In this document: positions 1 through 7,866 of the stretch, in pieces
Layout of the letters: each line of letters opens with the position of its first letter
Numbering within the stretch: position 1 is the first letter of the stretch
Assembly (NCBI GenBank): GCA_964462685.1
Contig: CAYWYR010000023.1
Coordinates: forward strand, 1-40,708
Direction: 5' to 3'
Source of the DNA: CAYWYR01 sp964462685
GTDB lineage: Bacteria; Bacteroidota; Ignavibacteria; Kapaibacteriales; UBA2268
Length of the DNA stretch: 40,708 bases
Made by a program: the position numbers and the translations under genes
The notes under the pieces: model-generated
Seen by the model: the letters and a program-made list of their open reading frames with translations, nothing else
What the model was told of the DNA's origin: nothing
The model's database searches: none

Positions 1-388
1 TTATACTCCAGCGGTTTAGCGGTGGTGAAAAGTTTCCTTTTAGCCCCTCAATATGGAGAGCGGTTTGGGGTGCGGTGTCAAAAAAGAGGGCACATATTTT
101 TTGTAGTCCCGAGCCACTGGCTCGGCTTAATAAATTCACACACCAATCATACTTCGGCAGGCATAAAAACTATGGGTAACACCTGAAGACGGCCCGTCAT
201 TCCGAGCGTGCACCGCACCGAGGAATCCAGTGCTCTACAGCAACACACATACCCCAACACCCCGTTAACCGTAGCGGCGAAGCATGCCTCGCCGTGATCA
301 TATTAGCCCCTTAATATAGAGAGGGCTTCGGGGTGAGGTATCTAAAAAACGTCATTCCGAGCGTGAACCGCACAGCACTAATATGCGA
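1..388. repeat. Noncoding region with small palindromes and dispersed repeats
   Basis: No convincing gene is present. The stretch holds several short repeat modules. A perfect 7-bp stem with a 3-nt loop lies at 109-125 (CCGAGCC/GGCTCGG). A near-perfect palindrome lies at 275-294, centred on GCATGC. GTCATTCCGAGCGTG occurs at 196-210 and again at 351-365, the first followed by GAGGAATCC. A longer imperfect direct repeat starts with AGCCCCT at 42-85 and 304-346. An inverted, divergent copy of the GTCATTCCGAG module lies at 38733-38746. Such modules are common in intergenic spaces of Bacteroidota-like genomes. They probably reflect a dispersed non-coding repeat family; a function cannot be read from the sequence. 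Confidence 0.6.
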
Positions 389-1729
389 TTATTTGATTAT
401 CAGATCGCTCGGGATATACGGATTGGATAAAATATCGATATAGGCAGCCCACTTAAGGTCTTCGGAGCCAGGGCCCGCTTGTTTGATATAGTTTGATACA
501 AGCTCTACCCCGAGGGTATAATTGATTATGTAAGCTCCGAATCTATCTATAAAATCTACTCTCTGGGATGCCTTTTCTTCGGACATCAAAGCATATTCTA
601 TCAGAAAATCCTTGGTCTCTTCTTTGGATAAGTTACCGTTTATATATCCTGAAGCTGCGTATAGCCCGGCATGATCCAGCTTCGATACCAAAGATGATAC
701 TTTTTTGAACAGATCGAAACCTGTTGTATCCATTCCCGCCAGTGGCATCAGCACAATTTTCTCGTACTCGTATTTTTCCTCATCGCCGAATACGATGTCA
801 ATACCATATTCTGCCAACCCTTCCGATAGTAGCGCGGTAGGTGAAAAAAGCGGATAAACAGTATATTCCGGCCAATATCTATCTTTCAGGAAAGTCTTTT
901 CCATAAGGCATTGGTAGGTATGGTGCCCTGGATAGCCTTCATGTGCCGCTAAGTCTATCGGCCTGTCTATGAATATATCCGCGTCCGTATTTACCTGTAT
1001 CAGCGAATAATAATCGCCTTTGTACCAGTTGTAGGCCGACCACGGCTGATCCTTCACATATTCTACCTTGAACATCTCACTCTGCGGAAGAGCGATTTTA
1101 TTTAATGTGGCTTCTCTTGCATCGCTTATCGATTTCATAAAAAGTGTATCGATTTTGTCAGTGGGTACCAAAAATCTTTTTCGCAAAGGGCGCCATCTGT
1201 CTGCTATACTTCCCTGCCCTGGCAACAGACTGCTTATACTGTCCAATATCAGGTTGATCTCGTCCAGATCCATTATCTCATAACTGTAACCGTAAACTCT
1301 TTCCACTTCCTCTTCAAAAGTAAGCTCGCCTCCGTTTAGTTTCTCAGTATAAGCTCGGGCACTCTCGATATGCGCAAGCAAACGTTTTTTCCGCAGATCA
1401 TTTATATATATACTGTCGTTTTTTTCAGATTCAAACTCTCTGAGATTATTTGACAAAGTATCAAGCCTTCCGCTAATCTGATCTAAAGTGAGGCCTGAGT
1501 TTTTAGCTGCGGTTAATACAGAGTCCGGCCCCAGATAAGCGTCGATATAATATTCGTTGAAGTTGCCGATTGATAATACGAGTTGAACGTATTCTGATGC
1601 ATAACTATCTAGATCAGGCTTCTCAGCTTCATCTTCATCACATCCATAAACCGTTAAAATCAACGTCAAGGCAGCGATAGTTAGGAAAAGATTGAAACGA
1701 CTTTTTGGGCGATAAGGATTAAGGAACAT
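389..1729 (-). CDS. DUF885 family lipoprotein, putative metal-dependent peptidase-like
   Basis: The 446-residue protein starts with a lipoprotein signal: a basic N-terminus, a hydrophobic stretch and Cys30 in TVYGC, so it should be lipid-anchored in the envelope. The motif HEGYPGHH (His263, Glu264, His269, His270) and a downstream SEGLAEYG segment are the hallmarks of the DUF885 family. These resemble HExxH-type zinc sites, so hydrolase activity is likely, but the substrate is unknown. The length is somewhat short compared with many DUF885 members (about 550-600). The gene stands alone and is divergent from the next gene across a 128-bp gap that should hold both promoters. No clear Shine-Dalgarno sequence precedes the ATG. 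The family call is firm; the activity is inference. Confidence 0.8.
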   Translation of the reverse strand: MFLNPYRPKSRFNLFLTIAALTLILTVYGCDEDEAEKPDLDSYASEYVQLVLSIGNFNEYYIDAYLGPDSVLTAAKNSGLTLDQISGRLDTLSNNLREFESEKNDSIYINDLRKKRLLAHIESARAYTEKLNGGELTFEEEVERVYGYSYEIMDLDEINLILDSISSLLPGQGSIADRWRPLRKRFLVPTDKIDTLFMKSISDAREATLNKIALPQSEMFKVEYVKDQPWSAYNWYKGDYYSLIQVNTDADIFIDRPIDLAAHEGYPGHHTYQCLMEKTFLKDRYWPEYTVYPLFSPTALLSEGLAEYGIDIVFGDEEKYEYEKIVLMPLAGMDTTGFDLFKKVSSLVSKLDHAGLYAASGYINGNLSKEETKDFLIEYALMSEEKASQRVDFIDRFGAYIINYTLGVELVSNYIKQAGPGSEDLKWAAYIDILSNPYIPSDLIIK

Positions 1730-1857
1730 ACGTTACTTGCTACCGAATTTGTAATCAGATATACACTGCTATCGTGTACTAGCAAAATAGATTTGCTAAA
1801 ATAAAATACAAAATTACACTTTCTGTCATACAATCAATACAGACTATTTGGGTTAGC

Positions 1858-2394
1858 ATGGCTAAATTTGCGTTGTGCTTCCTTTACAGAACTGTAAATC
1901 CTTTTGATAAAACCAAAATAATGTACCAACTCAACGAATCGATAAAATCCATCTGGGCGATAAATTATCTTAAGAAGGGATTGTTCTATACATTTTTCGC
2001 TTTCATGCTGGAATTCCTTTTTATCGATGATCTTCTTGATAACTGGCCCGTGCCGTATCTTACTTTTACCGGGGTGGTCTTTGTGTTATCCGTACTCAGA
2101 GCAGCTCTATTGCCAAGCATAAGGTATAAGCGCTGGAAATTCGATGTCAGGCCTCAGGAATTATATCTGGAAAGGGGTATATTCACTTTTATAAGAACAA
2201 CCGCGCCCTATGTAAGGATTCAGCATCTGGATGTTCGCCAGTCGATACTGGAAAGATATTACAACCTTGCCACATTAGTAGTTTATACAGCGGGCACCAG
2301 GGGCGCTGATATAATAATACCCGGGCTTCCAGTTGATTACGCCTATCAATTGAGGGATTCCCTCAATCAATACACCAAAGAAGATGAGGTGTAA
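1858..2394 (+). CDS. YdbS-like bacterial PH domain (DUF304) membrane protein
   Basis: This small protein has two hydrophobic segments near the N-terminus (roughly residues 39-52 and 65-83) followed by a soluble bPH2/DUF304 domain containing YLERGIF and a QHLDVRQS segment, the usual arrangement of YdbS-like proteins. The frame opens at 1858, but an ATG at 1921 (residue 22, MYQLNESIKS) gives a more typical YdbS N-terminus, so the true start may be there; neither has a good Shine-Dalgarno sequence. Only 5 nt separate it from the next gene, which is a larger protein of the same family, as in the ydbS-ydbT pair of Bacillus. The pair probably works together at the cytoplasmic membrane; the biochemical role is not established. 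Confidence 0.75.
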   Translation: MAKFALCFLYRTVNPFDKTKIMYQLNESIKSIWAINYLKKGLFYTFFAFMLEFLFIDDLLDNWPVPYLTFTGVVFVLSVLRAALLPSIRYKRWKFDVRPQELYLERGIFTFIRTTAPYVRIQHLDVRQSILERYYNLATLVVYTAGTRGADIIIPGLPVDYAYQLRDSLNQYTKEDEV

Positions 2395-2399
2395 TAGAT

Positions 2400-4130
2400 T
2401 TGAATGATAACCAAAGATTCAGTCCGCATGAAGGGCAGCAGTACGCTCAGGCTTATGAAGAAGATTTAGGCGGAGGCGTAAATGTCACCTATAACAACCC
2501 TCAGCGGCTGAATATACTCACACTTCTCTACAACGCTTTCTCTTTCATCCCGCAGATAATACTGCCCGCTTTTTTTGTCATATTCAGGGATGATGGAAGC
2601 GATGGGTTCTGGATACTCATAACCGTTGTTCTCGGCATATTCGCACTTCCTTCAATGTATCTCGGATATATGAATTTTTACTATATGTTCACGGAAACGG
2701 ATTTTGTAGTCTATTCAGGGATTCTGTCAAAAAAGCAGAGGTCTGTCCCATACCGCAGGATTCAGAATGTTTCCATGAAACAGAATATTCTGATGAAGGC
2801 TTTCGATCTGGTAGCTGTATCGCTGGAAACCGCCGGTGATCAGGGTAAGGAAGCAGAGCTGAGGTATGTGAAATCCGAAGAATATGAAAGAATAAAATCA
2901 ATCATAGGCCGCAAAACAAGACAGGCAGAGCAGCCAGATGTTAATACGTCGGATGTAGTCGGATCTGAAATTACCGTTTCAGATACTTCAACTAGTCTAA
3001 ATGAATCGAATCTGAAAGAAACTTCCACAGCTTCCGAGCAAAATTTTTTCGATAAGGAAGATGAAGTGATCTACGAGATGACTTTAGCGGAGATGATCAA
3101 GTTCGGCGCCATGAGGATAAGGCCTACTGTACTTGTTATCATAGCATGGGTTTGGGGTATTTCCCAGCAGTTTCTCGGCAGTGATTTTTTAGTGGAATAC
3201 ATCGAGGCATTGGATGTGGATACTATAGAAAGCCAGATAGATACTCTGGACTGGTTGACATTAGGGCTGTATGTAATCGGATCTGTATTCGTAGCTTTTT
3301 TTATCTCTTGGATAATAGATATTCTCTTAGGTTTAAATATGCTCTGGGGCTTCAAACTTAGGCGAAACAACGATAAACTATTTTCCGAACGGGGGCTGAT
3401 AAGTACTGTTAAAAAGACCGTACCTCTGAAAAAATTACAATTAGCCCAATATGTTACCAATCCGATCAAGCGATGGTTCGGTTATTACGGCCTTGAATTG
3501 TTCACAGCAGGATCGCCGATGCAGGGTAGTGGCAAGTCAGAGACAAAAGTCATCCCGCTAGCTAAAAAGGAACGAATATCCGGTTTCATGAAAACACTCG
3601 TCGATGATGTTGATACCGAAGATCTGCGTCCTGTTTCAAAACTCACTATCAGAAGGGCAGCGATCAGGTATTTCTTCTTGATAGCAGTTATATGTGTAGG
3701 TCTGTATTGGTTGTTCGATATATGGTGGCCACCTATCGTATTGGTGCCCCTGTCACTGCTGGGCGCTTATGTCAGATGGAAATACAGGGGATATTCCCTT
3801 AGAGGAAACTATATAGTGATCAGGGAAGGTTTTTTTAGGGAAAGTATATCTATAATTCCTATCAAGAAAATCCAGAATCTGCATATCTATTCAACTTTCT
3901 TCCAGAGAAGGCTTGGCCTTGCATCCTTCTATGTGGATACCGCTGCTTTCAGCGGATTTACTGATGCCGCAATAATTGATCTATCCATAGAGGAAGCAAA
4001 TCAGATATTGAGTGAGATACAGACTTTGTTCTGGGCTAATATCAGTAAAGAATCTGTCATTTCCAGACCAGATGACACGAATTTATCTATCATTCAGGAT
4101 AGTGATGTGAATTATAATTTATCCAATTAA
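2400..4130 (+). CDS. YdbT-like multi-domain bacterial PH (DUF304) membrane protein
   Basis: This 576-residue protein alternates paired membrane helices (about residues 45-90, 235-305 and 420-455) with repeated bPH2/DUF304 domains. The domains are recognisable by repeated segments such as YRRIQNVSMKQ, PLKKLQLAQ and PIKKIQNLH. The start is TTG at 2400, supported by GAGGT at 2386-2390 nine bases upstream; no nearby ATG fits as well. An acidic, Ser/Thr-rich linker (about residues 175-225) separates the first soluble domain from the second membrane pair. It follows the YdbS-like gene by 5 nt, so the two are almost certainly co-transcribed. In Bacillus the YdbS/YdbT pair is linked to resistance against some antimicrobial peptides and sublancin; whether that holds here is unknown. 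Confidence 0.78.
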   Translation: MNDNQRFSPHEGQQYAQAYEEDLGGGVNVTYNNPQRLNILTLLYNAFSFIPQIILPAFFVIFRDDGSDGFWILITVVLGIFALPSMYLGYMNFYYMFTETDFVVYSGILSKKQRSVPYRRIQNVSMKQNILMKAFDLVAVSLETAGDQGKEAELRYVKSEEYERIKSIIGRKTRQAEQPDVNTSDVVGSEITVSDTSTSLNESNLKETSTASEQNFFDKEDEVIYEMTLAEMIKFGAMRIRPTVLVIIAWVWGISQQFLGSDFLVEYIEALDVDTIESQIDTLDWLTLGLYVIGSVFVAFFISWIIDILLGLNMLWGFKLRRNNDKLFSERGLISTVKKTVPLKKLQLAQYVTNPIKRWFGYYGLELFTAGSPMQGSGKSETKVIPLAKKERISGFMKTLVDDVDTEDLRPVSKLTIRRAAIRYFFLIAVICVGLYWLFDIWWPPIVLVPLSLLGAYVRWKYRGYSLRGNYIVIREGFFRESISIIPIKKIQNLHIYSTFFQRRLGLASFYVDTAAFSGFTDAAIIDLSIEEANQILSEIQTLFWANISKESVISRPDDTNLSIIQDSDVNYNLSN

Positions 4131-4137
4131 GGGTATA

Positions 4138-4644
4138 ATGGACGAGAAATATCTTGATATAATCGATAAACACCTCGGTGAAAAGCTGTTTGCTATCTAC
4201 GCCATGGAAGGCGAAGTAAGAACACGATACGGCAAACTTACCGAGACGTATTCGGGTAAATTCACGATTGATGATATCCGGACCGATAAAGAAGTAAAAA
4301 TCAATTACTTTCTGGATAGCACTAACTATACTATCGCGTTGTATAATTTTTATAGTGTTGATCTGACAAAAGGTAGAACCCCGCTCAATCTGCAGGGTAA
4401 AATGGATCTCCCCGCAGCAAGGAAATCACTTATGCCGAAACTAAAGGAAAATCAGAACGAAACTGTAAGCGTCATTAATTTTGAATTAGGTAAATTCTGG
4501 AAAACGGACGGTGTACTTTCTGATATGGGTATGAGAGATCTGATACTGAGCACAGGAAAGAACAGCACCTTGAACGATAGACTGCCTTACAACAAGATAA
4601 TTCATATATTTGACAAAGACTGCAACGATATTATATCTATTTGA
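4138..4644 (+). CDS. Hypothetical protein of unknown family
   Basis: I do not recognise this 168-residue protein. It has no signal peptide and no membrane segment, so it should be cytoplasmic. The composition is ordinary, with a charged, mixed alpha/beta look; the stretch of about residues 45-75 (VKINYFLDSTNYTIALYNF) is beta-rich. The start lies 7 nt after the YdbT-like gene, with AAGGG overlapping that gene's stop codon, which argues for translation from the same message. The gene accD follows 41 nt downstream. The codon use matches that of its neighbours, so I take it as a real gene. Its position suggests a housekeeping role linked to the envelope pair or simply co-transcription. Confidence 0.6.
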   Translation: MDEKYLDIIDKHLGEKLFAIYAMEGEVRTRYGKLTETYSGKFTIDDIRTDKEVKINYFLDSTNYTIALYNFYSVDLTKGRTPLNLQGKMDLPAARKSLMPKLKENQNETVSVINFELGKFWKTDGVLSDMGMRDLILSTGKNSTLNDRLPYNKIIHIFDKDCNDIISI

Positions 4645-4685
4645 TTCGATATCAAAACAGGTTCAGCAACAAAACTTGATACTTA

Positions 4686-5525
4686 ATGGCTTGGTTTAAA
4701 AGAGATAAAAAGAATATTGACGATTCGGCATCTAAATCTATGCCCGAAGGGCTATGGACAAAATGCCCGGAGTGTTCCACTGTTATATATAAGAAAGAGC
4801 TGGATGAACATCTCTATACATGCCCTGAGTGCGATAACCATTTCAGGATATCGACAAATGAGTATTTCCAAGTAATATTCGATGATGGCAATTGGACAGA
4901 GACAAACCAAAACGTCCGTTCTTCAGATCCGCTCGAGTTCGTAGATACAAAAAAATATAAGGATAGATTAGAGGCTGCTTACAGCAAAACCAAACTTCCC
5001 GATGCCCTTACTACTGCGCATGGCCATGTCAATGGCGATCTGCTATCCATAGCCAGTATGAACTTCGGTTTCATAGGCGGCTCCATGGGGTCGGTTGTTG
5101 GTGAAAAGTTCGTACGTGCAGTTGATTTCGCTATCGAAAATGACTGCCCTTTCATGATGATATCCGCATCCGGTGGTGCCAGAATGCAAGAGGCCGCTCT
5201 TTCCCTAATGCAGATGGCCAAAACCTCGGTAGCCTTATCTGAGCTTTCTGAAGCTGGATTGCCTTATATCTCGCTTATGACTGACCCAACCACTGGTGGC
5301 GTATCTGCTAGTTTTGCTATGCTCGGGGATATAAACATAGCCGAGCCTAAGGCACTTATAGGTTTTGCGGGGCCAAGGGTAATCGAACAGACAATAAAGA
5401 AAAAGCTGCCAGAGGGTTTCCAGAGATCAGAATTCCTTTTAGAGCACGGCTTTCTGGATTTTATAGTACATAGAAAAGATCTTAAGCAGAAAATCCATAG
5501 ATTCATGAAATGGGTCAAGGCGTAA
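4686..5525 (+). CDS. accD: Acetyl-CoA carboxylase carboxyltransferase subunit beta
   Basis: AccD forms, with AccA, the carboxyltransferase that moves the carboxyl group from biotin to acetyl-CoA, giving malonyl-CoA for fatty-acid synthesis. The N-terminal four-cysteine zinc ribbon is intact: Cys27, Cys30, Cys46 and Cys49. The crotonase-like core follows, with GGSMGSVVGEKF and ASGGARMQEAALSLMQMAKT as the family signatures, and FAGPRVIEQT near the C-terminus. The length of 279 is typical. The gene lies far from the fab cluster at 18571-23962 and no accA is present in the window. An outer-membrane protein gene begins 7 nt after it. Confidence 0.96.
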   Translation: MAWFKRDKKNIDDSASKSMPEGLWTKCPECSTVIYKKELDEHLYTCPECDNHFRISTNEYFQVIFDDGNWTETNQNVRSSDPLEFVDTKKYKDRLEAAYSKTKLPDALTTAHGHVNGDLLSIASMNFGFIGGSMGSVVGEKFVRAVDFAIENDCPFMMISASGGARMQEAALSLMQMAKTSVALSELSEAGLPYISLMTDPTTGGVSASFAMLGDINIAEPKALIGFAGPRVIEQTIKKKLPEGFQRSEFLLEHGFLDFIVHRKDLKQKIHRFMKWVKA

Positions 5526-5532
5526 TATTATT

Positions 5533-6318
5533 ATGGCAAAAAGAAATATTATTCTCTTTCTGTTTATCATTTTGATCGGTAGCCTTAATGCTAATACGGT
5601 TGAGCTGGAAGATACAAGCGATGAAGATATTATAACCTCACCTCTTTTAGTGCTTACCGCTGCGATTCACGGCGGCTCCCCGGGTCCTGATTATAATGAG
5701 AATTACTTTTTACTTACCGCCAGGCAGTTCAATACTTATACCAACCTTCCTTACCTTCAAGTTGCTTTCAAATATCCTTTGAGTGCAAGAACCAGAATCG
5801 CCGGGTTTGTCGGGTTTAATAATATTTCAGCTAATGATATTGTTTTCGATATAGATCAGGATTTCAGTCCGGTAACTACAAGTGAGCTTTATAATACAGA
5901 AGTAAATTTCGACGGGATACCTATTGGAGCCCAATATGAATTTTTGCCTTTTGGTGGCCAGTTCCGGACCTTTATCGCTGTGGGTGGCGGAGTGGAACTC
6001 GGTGAATATACTTGGAATCATAATGACTTGATTGAACCTGAAGAAAGAAACCAGAACAATGGTGCAATAAACAGGTCTGTTGTTTCGCCCTTTATAAGAT
6101 TAAACGCGGGTACAGAGTTAGGATTTGATAAAAAATGGAAGAGCGGATTCTTCGCGGGCCTTTCCGCAGATATATCTGTTTCAAGATATTTCAGAAGTAT
6201 AGAGGCTTTCAGAGATATTGATCCTTTCTTTGTCAGAGGATACGCCCAGGACGGAATAGGTTTTTTTCCGTGGCAGGTAAATTTCGGTTTATCCTTGATG
6301 CTCAACATAACAAATTAG
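5533..6318 (+). CDS. Putative outer-membrane beta-barrel protein
   Basis: A cleavable signal peptide (residues 1 to about 20, ending near LNAN) precedes about 240 residues made of alternating hydrophobic/polar strands rich in Gly and aromatic residues, such as LQVAFKYPL, TRIAGFVGFNN, FRTFIAVGGGVELGEY, SGFFAGLSADISVSRYF and FGLSLMLNI. This is the pattern of a small eight- to ten-stranded outer-membrane barrel. The last residues (SLMLNITN) resemble a final strand, though without the usual terminal aromatic residue. The gene begins 7 nt after accD with no obvious ribosome-binding site, which fits translation coupled to accD. No specific family can be assigned. Confidence 0.65.
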   Translation: MAKRNIILFLFIILIGSLNANTVELEDTSDEDIITSPLLVLTAAIHGGSPGPDYNENYFLLTARQFNTYTNLPYLQVAFKYPLSARTRIAGFVGFNNISANDIVFDIDQDFSPVTTSELYNTEVNFDGIPIGAQYEFLPFGGQFRTFIAVGGGVELGEYTWNHNDLIEPEERNQNNGAINRSVVSPFIRLNAGTELGFDKKWKSGFFAGLSADISVSRYFRSIEAFRDIDPFFVRGYAQDGIGFFPWQVNFGLSLMLNITN

Positions 6319-6366
6319 TGAGTTCGCCATTAGCGGCTCATATTATAATATCCACAAAGGAGAAAT

Positions 6367-6654
6367 ATGTCAACAAACGTTACTTTCAGACACTTTAACG
6401 CGCAACACCCAGAACTAGAGGAAACGGCTAGGGATGTGGTGGAAGGTTTTAAAAAATATATAGAAGATATCCACTCTGCTGATGTGGTATTTACCAATGA
6501 AAAAGAAAAAGAAGTAGAGATAACCATTCGTTTGGACGGCCAGACGATCAACGCATCCGATCAGACCGATGATTTCAGAAAGTCACTTTCAGGTGCTGAA
6601 GACAAGATCATCAGACAGATAAAAAAATACAAGACAAAGCATTCCAGCCACTGA
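6367..6654 (+). CDS. hpf: Short ribosome hibernation promoting factor (HPF/RaiA family)
   Basis: The 95-residue protein matches the short form of the HPF/YfiA family: the beta-alpha-beta-beta-beta-alpha fold, a strand-forming N-terminus (NVTFRHFNAQHP), a central EVEITIRLDGQTINASDQ segment and a basic C-terminal helix (IIRQIKKYKTK). Such proteins bind in the 30S decoding channel and inactivate ribosomes in stationary phase. The long-form dimerisation domain is absent. AAAGGAG ends about 6 nt before the ATG, one of the best ribosome-binding sites in the window, so strong translation is expected. A terminator follows at 6678-6706. Confidence 0.85.
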   Translation: MSTNVTFRHFNAQHPELEETARDVVEGFKKYIEDIHSADVVFTNEKEKEVEITIRLDGQTINASDQTDDFRKSLSGAEDKIIRQIKKYKTKHSSH

Positions 6655-6677
6655 TCTGATTACACGATATAATTCAC

Positions 6678-6706
6678 AGCCCTGCTCTATAGCGGGGCTT
6701 GTTTTA
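6678..6706 (+). terminator. Rho-independent terminator after hpf
   Basis: A 9-bp stem (6678-6686 with 6691-6699, one G-T wobble) closes a 4-nt loop and is followed by TGTTTTA. It lies 24 nt after the hpf stop codon and 24 nt before ribD, so it separates the two units. Confidence 0.8.
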
Positions 6707-6729
6707 TCTACCAACTTGTAAAGTTAGCT

Positions 6730-7866
6730 ATGCCAGAAGCAAGCAACATATCAAAAGAGAAAAATACTTCTATCACTTCTCTAGAAGATGACAGCATACT
6801 AGATACTCATTATATGGAGATGTGTATCAAGAACGCTAAGACTGACTCCGCGGTGGGCAAAAATCCTTTTGTAGGCTGTGTTATCATAAGCGAGAACGGA
6901 AAGCTTATAGCAAAAGGCGAGCACCACAAATGGGGCGGGCCCCATGCCGAGGCTATAGCGATCAATAATGCTTTATCGAGTAATACCATCCAGCCACTGC
7001 TCCCAAATTCAACGTTATATGTTAGCTTGGAGCCATGCTCCCATCATGGCAAAACACCGCCTTGCACTGATGCTATAATAAAATCCGGTATTAGAAAAGT
7101 GGTGATCGGCAGTCTGGATCCCAGTGATAAAGTCGAGGGTATAAAAGAATTAGAGGATGCTGGTATCGCCGTAACTGTTATGAAGGATCAGCATATTGCA
7201 AAATATCTTAATCGTGGGTTCTACAAGCAAACTAAATATGGTTTGCCTTGGGTAGTAGCCAAAGTAGCTATAACTATTGACGGCAAAATTGCATTGTTCT
7301 CAGGCGAAAGTAAGTGGATCACCAATCATAAATCCCGCGAACTGGTGCACTCGCTACGCTCTAAATGTGGAGTTATCGTAACCGGTAGTGGCACTGTGGA
7401 GCGTGATAATCCTAATTTTGATATCAGGTTGATCGAAAAAGAATCTTCGGCCACTATGAAACAACCCGATCTCTATATCATGTCTCAAAGCGGTTATTCA
7501 TTAAAGAATGATGCTAATGTATTAAAAGCAGAAAACAGACATGTCGAGGTGTCTGGTCGCGAAATTAACGAGGATCTACTCCGATACATATCTGATAGAT
7601 CAAATACGAATTATATTATGTTGGAATCAGGGCCGAAGTTGCTTTCAAGCTTTCTGAAAGCAGGCTTAATAGATGAACTGCAGGTTTTTCAAGCCCCTTT
7701 TATTATGGGAGAAGGTATATCAATGGTTGAAGGCTTAAAAATGAATTCTATGGATGAAAAAGATGAATGGTTGCTGACAAGCATTATAGATTTGTTGAAT
7801 GATTCACTCAACGTTTATATCAGGCCAAAGTACGAAGAATTTCTATTAGGACACAGCTCGTTATGA
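6730..7866 (+). CDS. ribD: Bifunctional riboflavin biosynthesis deaminase/reductase
   Basis: RibD carries out two successive steps of riboflavin synthesis: deamination of the diaminopyrimidine ribosyl phosphate and NADPH-dependent reduction of its ribose. The N-terminal zinc deaminase domain has HAE (His72, Glu74) and PCSHHGKTPPC (Cys103, Cys112). The C-terminal reductase domain begins near residue 170 (WVVAKVAITIDGKIA) and includes GVIVTGSGTVERDNP and LESGPKLLSSFL. A poorly conserved extension of about 28 residues precedes the first deaminase helix, so an internal start is possible. The stop overlaps the start of the photolyase gene (ATGA), implying translational coupling. No other rib genes are in the window. 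Confidence 0.93.
   Translation: MPEASNISKEKNTSITSLEDDSILDTHYMEMCIKNAKTDSAVGKNPFVGCVIISENGKLIAKGEHHKWGGPHAEAIAINNALSSNTIQPLLPNSTLYVSLEPCSHHGKTPPCTDAIIKSGIRKVVIGSLDPSDKVEGIKELEDAGIAVTVMKDQHIAKYLNRGFYKQTKYGLPWVVAKVAITIDGKIALFSGESKWITNHKSRELVHSLRSKCGVIVTGSGTVERDNPNFDIRLIEKESSATMKQPDLYIMSQSGYSLKNDANVLKAENRHVEVSGREINEDLLRYISDRSNTNYIMLESGPKLLSSFLKAGLIDELQVFQAPFIMGEGISMVEGLKMNSMDEKDEWLLTSIIDLLNDSLNVYIRPKYEEFLLGHSSL

Noticed and set aside
196..365. Possible CRISPR array from repeated GTCATTCCGAGCGTG
   Set aside because: Only two copies about 155 bp apart, no regular spacers and no cas genes.
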